Below are positions 1-8,521 of a stretch of DNA of 64,000 nt, piece after piece. The position numbers were made by a program, and so were the translations under genes. Location of the stretch: contig NZ_JBGCCK010000011.1 of assembly GCF_041262525.1 (NCBI RefSeq), positions 184,605 to 248,604 of the forward strand. Direction: 5' to 3'. The notes beneath the pieces are model-generated. The model saw nothing but the letters and a program-made list of their open reading frames with translations. It searched no databases and was not told where the DNA came from. Each line of letters starts with the position of its first letter. Position 1 is the stretch's first letter. The DNA is from Streptacidiphilus sp041262525 (lineage in GTDB: Bacteria > Actinomycetota > Actinomycetes > Streptomycetales > Streptomycetaceae).

Positions 1-158
1 GCGCCATGAAGGACGACGGCAAGAAGGACGCCACCGTCGCCAACGTCCAGACGTCCGAGGAGCAGGCCGCCGCCGCCCCCAAGACGATCCAGTCCAGCCC
101 GGGTGACACCGCCTCCGCGCGCCCCGTCGAGGACAAGCAGCCGACCGTTCAGAGCTGA
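1..158 (+). CDS. tatA: TatA C-terminal end (partial)
   Basis: The frame is open from the window edge to TGA at 156-158 and encodes a charged, Ala/Pro/Gln-rich tail (AMKDDGKKDATVANVQ at its start). TatA forms the size-variable pore of the twin-arginine translocase; this would be its disordered cytoplasmic tail after the amphipathic helix. The call rests mainly on position, 51 bp upstream of tatC in the same orientation, the usual actinobacterial order. The transmembrane helix lies outside the window, so the family cannot be confirmed from this piece alone. Confidence 0.75.
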   Translation, partial: AMKDDGKKDATVANVQTSEEQAAAAPKTIQSSPGDTASARPVEDKQPTVQS

Positions 159-209
159 TCCGCCGCTCCACCCTCCAACTCACTCTTCTCGCAGGGACAC
201 AGCCGCACG

Positions 210-1178
210 GTGAGCGACACCCAGAAGAGGCCGCAGTCGAAGCCTTCGAAGAACGACGACGGCCGGATGCCACTCGCGGAGCACCTCCGTGAGCTCCGCT
301 ACCGGCTCATCGTCTCGGTGCTGGGCCTGATCGTCGCGACGATCATCGGCTGGGTCATCCACGACTGGGCCATCAACGAACTGGTTCAGCCGGCCTGCCA
401 CATCGCCGGCGTGAAGGGGTACGGCCAGAAGTCCGCGGCCTGCCCCAACGGCCTGCTGGTCAACAACGGCGTGCTCTCCCCGCTGTCGTTCACCTTCAAG
501 GTCTCGATGATGATCGGGTTGGTCATCGCCAGCCCGGTGTGGAGCTACCAGCTCTGGGCCTTCGTCGCGCCCGGCCTGTACAAGAAGGAGAAGAAGTACG
601 GCCTGAGCTTCGTCGTCGCCGCCGTGCCTCTCTTCCTCGGCGGCGCCTACCTGGCCTACGTGATCTTCCCCAAGGCCCTGGGCATCCTGGCCGGCTTCAA
701 CCCCGGCAGCTTCTCCCTCGCCATCTCCGGCGCCGACTTCCTGGACTTCTTCATCCGGATGGTGCTGGTCTTCGGGCTCTCCTTCGAGATCCCGCTGCTG
801 CTGGTCGCGCTGAACTTCCTCGGGGTGATCAGCGCCGCCCGGCTCCGCGGCTGGTGGCGCGGCGCGGTCTTCGGCATCTTCGTCTTCTCGGCGATCGCCA
901 CTCCGACCGGCGACCCGCTCACCATGACCGTGCTCGCGGTGCCGATCTGCATCCTCTACTTCGCCGCCGTCGGCGTAGCCACCCTGCGGGACAAGGCCGT
1001 CGCCCGCCGCAAGGCGTCAGAGGACCCGGACAGCCTGCTCGACCCGGACCAGGCCTCCTCGCTCGACCTGCGTCCCGCCGCGCTCGGCGCGGACGACCTG
1101 CCGATCCCGGAGCCGGTCAACGCCACCGAGCTGGCCGCCGGCGAGCCGATGGTCTACCACCCGGACGACGTCACCTGA
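210..1178 (+). CDS. tatC: Sec-independent protein translocase TatC
   Basis: Multispanning membrane protein of 322 aa that binds twin-arginine signal peptides as the core receptor of the Tat translocase. The cytoplasmic N-terminus carries the TatC signature MPLAEHLRELRYRL (about residues 20-33), followed by six hydrophobic segments. The extra-cytoplasmic loop after TM1 contains Cys residues (ACHIAGVKG... and SAACPNG). The tail after residue 270 is hydrophilic and acidic. Start is GTG at 210. It sits directly behind tatA. Two Tat-type phospholipases encoded at 10.3 and 15.7 kb are likely clients. Confidence 0.96.
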   Translation: MSDTQKRPQSKPSKNDDGRMPLAEHLRELRYRLIVSVLGLIVATIIGWVIHDWAINELVQPACHIAGVKGYGQKSAACPNGLLVNNGVLSPLSFTFKVSMMIGLVIASPVWSYQLWAFVAPGLYKKEKKYGLSFVVAAVPLFLGGAYLAYVIFPKALGILAGFNPGSFSLAISGADFLDFFIRMVLVFGLSFEIPLLLVALNFLGVISAARLRGWWRGAVFGIFVFSAIATPTGDPLTMTVLAVPICILYFAAVGVATLRDKAVARRKASEDPDSLLDPDQASSLDLRPAALGADDLPIPEPVNATELAAGEPMVYHPDDVT

Positions 1179-1324
1179 GCGGTGGCCCGGGCCGAGGTAG
1201 CGCGTAAACAATCTTGAGGTGGAGTGTCGGCCCTGGCGGGTACGCTCCTTGCTGAGATGCTCCTTCACTTCACCTATGTCCAGAGCCGCGCTCCCCAGCG
1301 CCCGATCAGGGAAGAGGTGGCGCG

Positions 1325-4198
1325 GTGACTGACCCGTCCACGACCTCGCAGGACGAGGAGAGCCTCAGCCCCTCCGAGCGCTACGCCGCGGCCCGCCGTC
1401 GCGCGAAGGAGGAGTCGAGCTCGCTGCACGCCTTCCGGCAGCTGTACGACTTCCCGCTGGACCCGTTCCAGATCGAGGCCTGCCAGGCGCTGGAGGGCGG
1501 CGAGGGCGTGCTCGTCGCCGCGCCGACGGGCTCGGGAAAGACGATCGTCGGCGAGTTCGCCGTGCACCTCGCGCTCGCCGAGGGCCGCAAGTGCTTCTAC
1601 ACGACGCCGATCAAGGCGCTGTCGAACCAGAAGTTCCAGGACCTGGTCAAGCGCTACGGCGCGGACAAGGTCGGCCTGCTGACCGGCGACAACACGGTCA
1701 ACAGCGAGGCTCCCGTCGTCGTGATGACGACCGAGGTGCTGCGCAACATGCTCTACGCGAGCTCCAGCACGCTGAACGGCCTCGGCTACGTGGTCATGGA
1801 CGAGGTGCACTACCTCGCCGACCGCTTCCGCGGCGCGGTGTGGGAGGAGGTCATCATCCACCTCCCCGAGTCGGTCACCCTGGTCTCGCTCTCGGCCACC
1901 GTCTCCAACGCCGAGGAGTTCGGCGACTGGCTGGACACCGTGCGCGGCGGCACCAAGGTCATCGTCTCCGAGCACCGCCCGGTGCCGCTCTGGCAGCACG
2001 TGCTGGCCGGGCACAAGATGTACGACCTGTTCACCTCCCGCGTCGCCGAGGAGCGCGCCTCGGGACGCAAGCGCGACGGCGGCGCAGGACGCGGGGGAGA
2101 GGCCGACGTCAACCCGGAGCTGGTGCGCCTGGCCCGCGCCGAGCAGGACCGGCGTGGCTACGGCAGGGACCGCTTCGAGAAGCGCGGCCGTGGCCGCTCG
2201 ATGTCCAACGGCCGCCCCGGGCGCGCCTGGACGCCCAGCCGCGTCGAGGTCATCGACCGGCTCGACGCCGAGAACCTGCTGCCCGCGATCACCTTCATCT
2301 TCAGCCGGGCGGGCTGCGAGGCCGCTGTCCAGCAGTGCCTGCAGGCGGGCCTGCGGCTCAACAACGACGCCGAGCGTGCCGAGGTGCGCCGGCTCGTCGA
2401 GGCCCGCACCTCGAACATCCCGGCCGAGGACCTGCACGTGCTGGGCTACTTCGAGTGGCTGGACGCGCTGGAGCGCGGCATCGCCGCCCACCACGCGGGC
2501 ATGCTGCCGACCTTCAAGGAGGTCGTCGAGGAGCTCTTCCAGCGTGGCCTGTGCAAGGCGGTCTTCGCGACGGAGACGCTGGCGCTGGGCATCAACATGC
2601 CGGCCCGCTCGGTCGTCATGGAGAAGCTGGTCAAGTGGAACGGCGAGACCCACGCCGACGTCACGCCGGGCGAGTACACCCAGCTGACCGGCCGCGCCGG
2701 GCGGCGCGGGATCGACGTCGAGGGCCACGCCGTCGTGCTCTGGCAGCCGGGGCTCGACCCGGCCGCCCTGGCGGGCCTGGCCGGGACGCGCACGTATCCG
2801 CTGCGTTCCTCGTTCAAGCCGTCGTACAACATGGCGGTCAACCTGGTCGGCCAGTTCGGCCGGCACACCGCGCGGGAGCTGCTGGAGACCTCGTTCGCAC
2901 AGTTCCAGGCGGACCGCAGCGTCGTCGGCATCGCCCGCCAGGTGCAGCGCAACGAGGAGGGACTGGCCGGCTACCGGGAGGCGGTCACCTGCCACCTCGG
3001 CGACTTCGAGGAGTACATGGGCCTGCGTCGGGCCCTCAAGGACCGCGAGACGCTGCTCGCCCGCGAGGGCGCCGCGCAGCGCCGGGCCAGCGCGGCCGAC
3101 TCGCTGGAGAAGCTGCGCCCCGGCGATGTCATCCACGTGCCGACCGGCCGCTTCGCCGGGCTCGCGCTGGTGCTGGATCCGGGGCTGCCGCCGGTCAGCC
3201 GGCACGGCACCCGGCAGGACTACAGCGACGGCCCGCGTCCGGTGGTGCTCACCGCAGAGCGGCAGGTCAAGCGGCTCGCGTTGATCGACTTCCCGGTCCC
3301 GGTCGAGGCGATCGAACGGGTCCGCATCCCGAAGAGCTTCAACCCGCGCAGTCCGCAGTCGCGCCGGGATCTCGCCTCGGCGCTGCGCAGCAAGGCCGGG
3401 CACATCGATCCGGGCCACGTCCGCAAGGGCCGCGCGGCGGCCGCGGACGACCCGGAGCTCGCGCGGCTCCGCGTCGAGCTGCGGCAGCATCCCTGCCACG
3501 GCTGCGACGAGCGCGAGGACCACGCCCGCTGGGCCGAGCGCTACGACCGGCTCAAGCGCGACACCGAGCAGCTGGAGCGCCGGATGCGCTCCCGCACGCA
3601 CACGATCGCGCGCACTTTCGACCGGGTCTGCGCACTGCTGACCGATCTGGACTACCTGGCGGGTGACAGCGTCACCGACCACGGCCGCCGCCTGGGCCGC
3701 CTCTACGGCGACCTGGACCTGCTGGCCTCGGAGTGCCTGCGTGAGGGCGTCTGGGAGGGTCTCTCCCCGGCGGAGCTCGCAGCCTGCGCCTCGGCGCTGG
3801 TCTACGAGTCGCGGCGCGCCGACGACGAGGGCGGCGCGGTCAAGCTGCCCGACGGCAAGGCGCGTGAGGCGCTCGGCGAGATGATCAGGCTCTGGGGCCA
3901 CCTGGACGCGTTGGAGGAGCAGCACAAGCTCTCCACCATGGAGAACTGGGGCCAGCGCGAGCCGGATCTCGGCTTCGCCTGGACGGCGTTCCGCTGGGCC
4001 TCGGGCGATCCGCTCGACAAGGTGCTGCGCGAGGCCGACATGCCGGCCGGCGACTTCGTCCGCTGGACGCGTCAGCTGATCGACGTGCTGGGCCAGATCG
4101 CCAACGCCGCGCCGGAGGACGGAGCGGTGCGTTCGGCGGCCCGCAAGGCGGTCGACGGAATCCGACGCGGGATCATCGCCTACTCCTCGGTGGGGTGA
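1325..4198 (+). CDS. helY: Ski2-like DEAD/DEAH-box RNA helicase HelY
   Basis: ATP-dependent helicase of 957 aa, probably acting on structured RNA. Walker A is APTGSGKT (residues 66-73), motif II DEVHY (about 159-163), motif III SLSATV, and motif VI QLTGRAGRRG (about 452-461). The later half has the Ski2/Mtr4-type insert and C-terminal DSHCT-like helical domain. A CHGC/CDER patch near residue 723 is reminiscent of metal binding, but that is inference. The GTG start at 1325 follows AAGAGGTGGC. A diacylglycerol kinase gene often lies between tatC and this helicase in Streptomyces; here only 146 bp separate them. Confidence 0.93.
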   Translation: MTDPSTTSQDEESLSPSERYAAARRRAKEESSSLHAFRQLYDFPLDPFQIEACQALEGGEGVLVAAPTGSGKTIVGEFAVHLALAEGRKCFYTTPIKALSNQKFQDLVKRYGADKVGLLTGDNTVNSEAPVVVMTTEVLRNMLYASSSTLNGLGYVVMDEVHYLADRFRGAVWEEVIIHLPESVTLVSLSATVSNAEEFGDWLDTVRGGTKVIVSEHRPVPLWQHVLAGHKMYDLFTSRVAEERASGRKRDGGAGRGGEADVNPELVRLARAEQDRRGYGRDRFEKRGRGRSMSNGRPGRAWTPSRVEVIDRLDAENLLPAITFIFSRAGCEAAVQQCLQAGLRLNNDAERAEVRRLVEARTSNIPAEDLHVLGYFEWLDALERGIAAHHAGMLPTFKEVVEELFQRGLCKAVFATETLALGINMPARSVVMEKLVKWNGETHADVTPGEYTQLTGRAGRRGIDVEGHAVVLWQPGLDPAALAGLAGTRTYPLRSSFKPSYNMAVNLVGQFGRHTARELLETSFAQFQADRSVVGIARQVQRNEEGLAGYREAVTCHLGDFEEYMGLRRALKDRETLLAREGAAQRRASAADSLEKLRPGDVIHVPTGRFAGLALVLDPGLPPVSRHGTRQDYSDGPRPVVLTAERQVKRLALIDFPVPVEAIERVRIPKSFNPRSPQSRRDLASALRSKAGHIDPGHVRKGRAAAADDPELARLRVELRQHPCHGCDEREDHARWAERYDRLKRDTEQLERRMRSRTHTIARTFDRVCALLTDLDYLAGDSVTDHGRRLGRLYGDLDLLASECLREGVWEGLSPAELAACASALVYESRRADDEGGAVKLPDGKAREALGEMIRLWGHLDALEEQHKLSTMENWGQREPDLGFAWTAFRWASGDPLDKVLREADMPAGDFVRWTRQLIDVLGQIANAAPEDGAVRSAARKAVDGIRRGIIAYSSVG

Positions 4199-4205
4199 GC
4201 GGGCC

Positions 4206-4892
4206 GTGGCGCGTTCCTCCCGTGGCTGGTGGGTGGTCATTCCGGTGGCCGGGCTGTTGCTCTGGGGGGTGTCGCACGGTCAGGACACGCATTCGTCAGG
4301 GCCCGCCGCCGGTCCTACCGGTTCGCCGGGCGGCCGGGGGCCCACGTCCGCCCCGGCCTCCGGTGTGCCCAAGCCGTCCGGGACGGGCGGCAGTTGGTAC
4401 ACCGGCAGCTACGACCCGGCCCAGTTCGCGGCCCAGGTGCGCGAGCGCGCCGGGCAGGCGGGTGTGGACCCGCAGTTGGTGATGGCGGTGCTCTACAACG
4501 AGGACTACAAGCCGCACGACCCCTCCTTCGAGCGGTCCTGGCTGAAGCTGAAGCCGACCGCTTCGCTCGGCGTCGCCAACATGCACCAGGCCACCTTCGA
4601 CGAGGTGAAGCAGGGCCGCTCGTTCGCCGGGCGGTCCTGGCTCGAGCTGCCCGACGACCCGGATCTCGCGATCCAGGCCGAGGCCTGGTACCTGCACGAG
4701 CTGGCCGCGCAGCTGCCGGCCGATCGCGCCGGCGGGCTCACCAAGGACCAGCTCCTCGCCCTCGGGTACAACACCGGTCCCGGCAACATGCGGGCCTTCG
4801 CGCGCGGCGTGGCGCTCGGCCCGCAGGCGCGGCAGTACCTGGACACGCTGAACTCGAACTGGGAGAAGGCCGGGAAGGCTATCGCGATATAG
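4206..4892 (+). CDS. Membrane-anchored lytic-transglycosylase-like protein
   Basis: Protein of 228 aa with an N-terminal hydrophobic anchor or signal (VVIPVAGLLLWGV, residues 9-21), a Pro/Gly/Ser-rich linker to about residue 60, then a helical SLT-like domain. Visible landmarks are AVLYNEDY, where a Glu is expected as the catalytic acid, ASLGVANM (related to the SxGLMQ motif) and LGYNTGPGNM (related to the AYNxGxG motif). It probably cleaves peptidoglycan outside the membrane. It starts 7 bp after helY and may be co-transcribed. Its stop codon lies inside the inverted repeat that precedes padR. Confidence 0.75.
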   Translation: MARSSRGWWVVIPVAGLLLWGVSHGQDTHSSGPAAGPTGSPGGRGPTSAPASGVPKPSGTGGSWYTGSYDPAQFAAQVRERAGQAGVDPQLVMAVLYNEDYKPHDPSFERSWLKLKPTASLGVANMHQATFDEVKQGRSFAGRSWLELPDDPDLAIQAEAWYLHELAAQLPADRAGGLTKDQLLALGYNTGPGNMRAFARGVALGPQARQYLDTLNSNWEKAGKAIAI

Positions 4893-4949
4893 CGTATTGA
4901 CACGCGCTATACCCGTGGTCATATACTCGGCTACGAGTAAGTGAGGAGG
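4888..4949 (+). promoter_or_regulatory. padR promoter with two inverted repeats and RBS
   Basis: TTGACA (4897-4902) and TATACT (4922-4927) form a promoter with a long 19-nt spacer. One inverted repeat, TATAGCG (4888-4894)/CGCTATA (4905-4911), straddles the -35. A second, TACTCG (4924-4929)/CGAGTA (4934-4939), covers the -10 and start region. The RBS GAGGAGG is at 4943-4949. This arrangement suggests autorepression by the PadR protein. The half-site GCTACGAG recurs before the ABC exporter. Confidence 0.6.
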
Positions 4950-4957
4950 TGGCTCGG

Positions 4958-5614
4958 GTGGGCAAGCGCAAGCTGAGCAATCCGCTCGCCCTGGCCGTGC
5001 TCTCGCTCTGCAGTGAGCATCCGCGTCACCCCTACGAGATGTCACAGGTGCTGCGCCAGCGTGGCAAGCAGGGCAGCATCAAGATCAATTTCGGTTCGCT
5101 CTACACCGTCGTCCAGAACCTGGAACGACATGGCTTCATCGAGGCCGCGGGTACCGAGCGCGACGGCCGCAGGCCCGAGCGCACGGTCTACGGCCTCACC
5201 GACGCCGGTCGCGCCGAGCTGCACGACTGGCTGTCGGAGCTGCTCAGCGTCCCGGCGAAGGAGTATCCGCAGTTCGAGGCCGGCCTCTCGCTGGCGGGCA
5301 CCTTCCCGCCGGACGAGGTCGCCGCGCTGCTGCGCAAGCGGCTGGCGGCGCTCGATGACAGTGTGTCAGCGCAGGTCACCGCGCTGGAACAGTGTGTCGC
5401 GGTGCTGCCGCGGGTCTTCCTGATCGAGGCCGAGTACGCGCTCGCGATGCAACGCGCGGAGCGGGCGTGGCTGCTCGGCCTGATCGAGGAGATGGACGCC
5501 GGCACGCTCAGCGGCCTGGACGGCTGGCGTGAGTACCACGCCACCGGCCGGCCACCCCAGGAGTGGACGGAGCTGGAGGCACGGGCGGCGGAACTGCCGC
5601 ATCCCGACCTCTGA
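4958..5614 (+). CDS. PadR family transcriptional regulator
   Basis: A 218-aa PadR repressor with an N-terminal winged helix (residues 1-85: LSNPLALAVLSLCSEHPRHPYEM, then INFGSLYTVVQNLERHGFIE and the wing ERTVYGLTDAGR) and a helical C-terminal dimerisation domain. GTG at 4958 is preferred over an in-frame GTG at 4949 because GAGGAGG then lies 8 nt upstream, whereas the earlier GTG overlaps it. The gene precedes a drug-type ABC exporter, the usual target of such PadR proteins. Shared operator-like half-sites support regulation of both. Confidence 0.9.
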   Translation: MGKRKLSNPLALAVLSLCSEHPRHPYEMSQVLRQRGKQGSIKINFGSLYTVVQNLERHGFIEAAGTERDGRRPERTVYGLTDAGRAELHDWLSELLSVPAKEYPQFEAGLSLAGTFPPDEVAALLRKRLAALDDSVSAQVTALEQCVAVLPRVFLIEAEYALAMQRAERAWLLGLIEEMDAGTLSGLDGWREYHATGRPPQEWTELEARAAELPHPDL

Positions 5615-5639
5615 GCCGGAAGAACCGACAACCGAAAAG

Positions 5640-5674
5640 GGCCCCCGCCCGGTGCGGCAACACCAGCGGGGGCC
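5640..5674 (+). terminator. Hairpin terminator after padR
   Basis: Perfect 9-bp stem GGCCCCCGC (5640-5648)/GCGGGGGCC (5666-5674) in the gap between padR and the exporter. It separates two transcription units that share an operator half-site. It has no U tract, as is common in Streptomyces. Confidence 0.6.
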
Positions 5675-5728
5675 GGGACCTCGCGACCGGCCTGCGGCAA
5701 CAGACAGCATCACCAACAGGATCTGGTA

Positions 5729-5758
5729 GCTACGAGGAACACGCATCCCCATCGTAGC
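5729..5758 (+). promoter_or_regulatory. Candidate PadR operator before ABC exporter
   Basis: Inverted repeat GCTACGA (5729-5735)/TCGTAGC (5752-5758), 16-nt spacer, about 60 bp before the exporter start. The left arm extends to GCTACGAG, identical to the half-site in the padR promoter (4931-4937 region). Confidence 0.5.
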
Positions 5759-5816
5759 CCGGATCCCCCGCCGTAGATCGGCAGCACCAAGCCGTCACGA
5801 CCGGAGGAACCCCGTC

Positions 5817-6905
5817 ATGAACACCGACACCAGGACGCCGTCACCCGGCGCCGTCCCCGACCGCGCCGCCGAACAGAGCGGCGGGGCGGGCGCGGCCGTG
5901 CACGCCGTCGACCTCGTCAAGACCTACCACCCCAAGGGCCGCGGCAAGGCCGCGCCCGAGGGCGTCCGCGCGCTGGACGGGCTCAGCATCAGCGTCGAGC
6001 CCGGCATCGTCTTCGGCCTGCTCGGCCCGAACGGCGCGGGCAAGTCCACCACCGTCAAGATCCTCACCACCCTGGCCGCCGCCGACTCCGGCACGGCGAC
6101 GGTGGCCGGCTTCGACGTGGCCCGCGAACACGCCAAGGTCCGCCGAGCCATCGGCGTCGTCGCCCAGCGCTCCGGCGCGGATCCGGTCGCCACCGGCCGT
6201 GACAACCTGCTGCTGCAGGGCCGCCTCTACGGCATGGGCGGCGTCGAACTGACCCGCAGGGTCGACGAGCTGCTCGCCCGGTTCGACCTCACCGAGGCCG
6301 CCAGGCGTCAGGTGAAAACGTACTCGGGCGGCATGCTGCGCCGCCTCGACGTCGCGATCGGGCTGGTCCACCGCCCGCAGGTGCTCTTCCTCGACGAGCC
6401 GACCACGGGCCTCGACCCGGAGGCCCGCACGGCGATGTGGGAGGAGATCGAGCGTCTCGCCGGCGCCGAGGGCCTGACCATCCTGCTCACCACGCACTAC
6501 CTGGAGGAGGCCGACAAGCTCGCCGCCCGCCTCGCCATCGTCGACCGTGGCCGTATCGTCGCCGAGGGCACGCCCGACGCGCTCAAGGGCGAACTGCACG
6601 GCGACGCGGTGGCGGTGGAACTGTCGCGTCCTGCGGCCGACGAGCTGCCGGTGGTCGGCGCGCTCGGCGCGGTGTCGGGCCTGAGGGACATCACCGTCGA
6701 CGGCCGCCGGGTGGCGGCTCGCGCGGACGACGGCGCCGCGGCGGTCCCGGCCGTGCTCGCCGCACTGGACCGGATCGGCGCGAGCGTCGCCGCGGTCACG
6801 GTCTCCCGTCCCTCGCTGGACGACGTCTACCTCCGCTACGCGGGCCGCAGCTTCGCGGCCGCCGAGAACGTGATCGAGCACGCGGCCGAAGGAGCCTCCC
6901 GATGA
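5817..6905 (+). CDS. DrrA-type ABC transporter ATP-binding protein
   Basis: ATPase subunit of 362 aa of an ABC-2 (daunorubicin-resistance type) exporter. Walker A is GPNGAGKST (about 72-80), the signature YSGGM (about 168), Walker B VLFLDEPTTGLD (about 187-198) and the H-loop TTHYLEEAD (about 224). A C-terminal DrrA-type domain follows (residues 260-340, ending PSLDDVYLRYAGR). The N-terminus carries a basic insert (PKGRGKAAPEG) between the first strand and the core. Its stop overlaps the permease start (ATGA), so the two are translationally coupled. The substrate cannot be read from sequence; drugs or lipids are typical. Confidence 0.93.
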   Translation: MNTDTRTPSPGAVPDRAAEQSGGAGAAVHAVDLVKTYHPKGRGKAAPEGVRALDGLSISVEPGIVFGLLGPNGAGKSTTVKILTTLAAADSGTATVAGFDVAREHAKVRRAIGVVAQRSGADPVATGRDNLLLQGRLYGMGGVELTRRVDELLARFDLTEAARRQVKTYSGGMLRRLDVAIGLVHRPQVLFLDEPTTGLDPEARTAMWEEIERLAGAEGLTILLTTHYLEEADKLAARLAIVDRGRIVAEGTPDALKGELHGDAVAVELSRPAADELPVVGALGAVSGLRDITVDGRRVAARADDGAAAVPAVLAALDRIGASVAAVTVSRPSLDDVYLRYAGRSFAAAENVIEHAAEGASR

Positions 6906-7699
6906 GCACCGCAGTCTTCGCTCCCTCCGCGGCCGTGCGCGAGACGTGGTTCATGACGCAGCGCCAGTTCATGGCGTTCCTGCGGCAGCCCGCGTACCTG
7001 ATCATCACGCTGATCCAGCCGGTGATCTGGCTCTTCCTCTTCGGCGCACTGTTCCGCAGGGTGGTCGAGATCCCGGGCTTTGGCGCGGGCAGCTACCTCG
7101 ACTACCTGGTCCCCGGCGTGATCGTGATGAGCGCCGTCTCCTCCAACATGTGGGCCGGCATGGGCACGCTCGAGGAGATCGAGCGCGGCACCCTGAACCG
7201 CTTCCTGATCACGCCGGTGCACCGCAGCGCGATCATGAACGCCAATGTGCTGATGCAGACACTGACCACGGCCTTCCAGTCGGTCGTCATCGTGCTGCTG
7301 GGCTGGCTCGGCGGCGCGCACTACCCCGGCGGGGCAGCGGGCCTGCTGGTGCTGGTCGTCGCCTCGTCCGTGCTGGGCGCGGTCTTCGGGGCCTTCTCCA
7401 ATGCGATAGGCATGCTGGTGCGGGAGCGTGAGTCGATCATCGGCATCAACACCTTCATGCTGCTGCCGCTGACCTTCCTCTCCTCCGCCTTCATGACCAC
7501 CGGTCTGATGCCGCACTGGATGCAGGTCGTGGCCCGGTTCAACCCGGTCAACTGGGCGCTGGAGGCGGGCCGTGCGGCGATGTCCGAGCACGCCGACTGG
7601 TGGTCCGTGCTGAGCCACGGCGGGTGGCTGGTGCTGCTGGCAGCCGGTGCGATCTGGCTCTCCATGCGGACCTTCCGTTCCTACCAGAAGTCCGTCTGA
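6902..7699 (+). CDS. ABC-2 type transporter permease
   Basis: Membrane subunit of 265 aa with about six hydrophobic segments. The N-terminal half has the ABC-2 pattern RQPAYLIITLIQPVIWLFLF followed by GSYLDYLVPGVIVM. The C-terminal segment RFNPVNWALEAGR is typical of DrrB-like permeases. ATG at 6902 overlaps the ATPase stop codon; a longer upstream reading frame is only an out-of-frame extension inside the ATPase gene. It forms the exporter pore with the preceding ATPase. Confidence 0.93.
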   Translation: MSTAVFAPSAAVRETWFMTQRQFMAFLRQPAYLIITLIQPVIWLFLFGALFRRVVEIPGFGAGSYLDYLVPGVIVMSAVSSNMWAGMGTLEEIERGTLNRFLITPVHRSAIMNANVLMQTLTTAFQSVVIVLLGWLGGAHYPGGAAGLLVLVVASSVLGAVFGAFSNAIGMLVRERESIIGINTFMLLPLTFLSSAFMTTGLMPHWMQVVARFNPVNWALEAGRAAMSEHADWWSVLSHGGWLVLLAAGAIWLSMRTFRSYQKSV

Positions 7700-7736
7700 C
7701 GTCACGTTTCCGCGTCGCGGGCGGCAGAATCGGGGT

Positions 7737-8351
7737 GTGCCCCACTCCCGGTTCTCCGCCCGCGCCCGCTACCACCACGGCGACCTCGCCAACGCGCTCG
7801 CCCGCGAGGCGGTCGCTCTCGCCCGCGAGGGCGGCCCGGAGGCGGTGGTCCTACGCGAGGCCGCCCGCCGCGCGGGCGTCTCCGCGGCGGCGGCCTACCG
7901 GCACTTCTCCTCCCACGAGGAGCTGCTGCGCGTCGCGAAGGAGCGCGGCCACGAGTTGCTGGCGGACGCGCTGGACGCCGCGCTGGACGCCGTCGTCGGG
8001 CCACGGGAGCGGCTGCGGGCGCTGGGCGCGGCGTATGTGGGCTTCGCCCAGGCGGAACCGGGCCTCTTCCGCACGGCCTTCTGCCACGGCGCACGGGAAC
8101 TGGCCGTCGGCCCGGAGGCACTGGGGGAGTACCGCGCCTTCCAGACCGTGGGCGCGGCGCTGGACGCGCTGCTGGCCGTCGGCCTGATACCGGCGGAGCG
8201 CAGGCCCGGGGCCGAGCTGCCGGCGTGGGCTGCCCTGCACGGGCTGGCGCTGCTCACCATCGACGGCCCCCTCGCCAGCTGCGGTCCTGAGGACTTCGCA
8301 GCGGTCCTGGAATCGACCCTCGATCTCGTCGAACGCGGCCTCACCAGCTGA
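7737..8351 (+). CDS. TetR family transcriptional regulator
   Basis: A 204-aa repressor. The TetR-type HTH occupies about residues 10-55 (YHHGDLANALAREAVALARE, then LREAARRAGVSAAAAYRHFSS), followed by a ligand-binding domain like TetR_C_33. The chosen GTG (7737) has no RBS but CAGAAT lies 6 nt upstream, suggesting a leaderless transcript. It lies 37 bp after the exporter permease in the same direction and could form part of that unit or act on other genes. Confidence 0.88.
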   Translation: MPHSRFSARARYHHGDLANALAREAVALAREGGPEAVVLREAARRAGVSAAAAYRHFSSHEELLRVAKERGHELLADALDAALDAVVGPRERLRALGAAYVGFAQAEPGLFRTAFCHGARELAVGPEALGEYRAFQTVGAALDALLAVGLIPAERRPGAELPAWAALHGLALLTIDGPLASCGPEDFAAVLESTLDLVERGLTS

Positions 8352-8353
8352 GG

Positions 8354-8511
8354 TTGCACGATCTGGGGGCGCGGGGCTCTGCTTGATCAACTGCGCGCGC
8401 GTAACCACCTGCCGCCGTGCCGATGGCCCTGCTCGTTCGGGGACCCACCTCCCCGGTGGCTTGCCGCGCGCGCAGTTGATCAAGCAGAGCCCCGCGCCCC
8501 TGATCGTGCAA
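8354..8511. repeat. Long intergenic palindrome, copy 1
   Basis: Arms of about 47 bp (8354-8401 and 8465-8511) begin TTGCACGATC and end GATCGTGCAA and enclose a 63-nt loop. The arms include GGGGCGCGGGGCTCTGC and match the outer parts of copies at 45.8, 50.5 and 54.3 kb. It abuts the truncated nitronate monooxygenase remnant, so it may mark a rearrangement end as well as work as a terminator. Confidence 0.8.
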
Positions 8512-8521
8512 CCGGCCGCCC

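Noticed and set aside
1274..4240. Very long antisense ORF (988 codons) opposite helY, and similar long frames opposite plc, GS-like and pheT genes
   Set aside because: They mirror the G/C third-position bias of real genes on the other strand, have Arg/Ala/Gly/Pro-rich composition and no recognisable domains or RBS.
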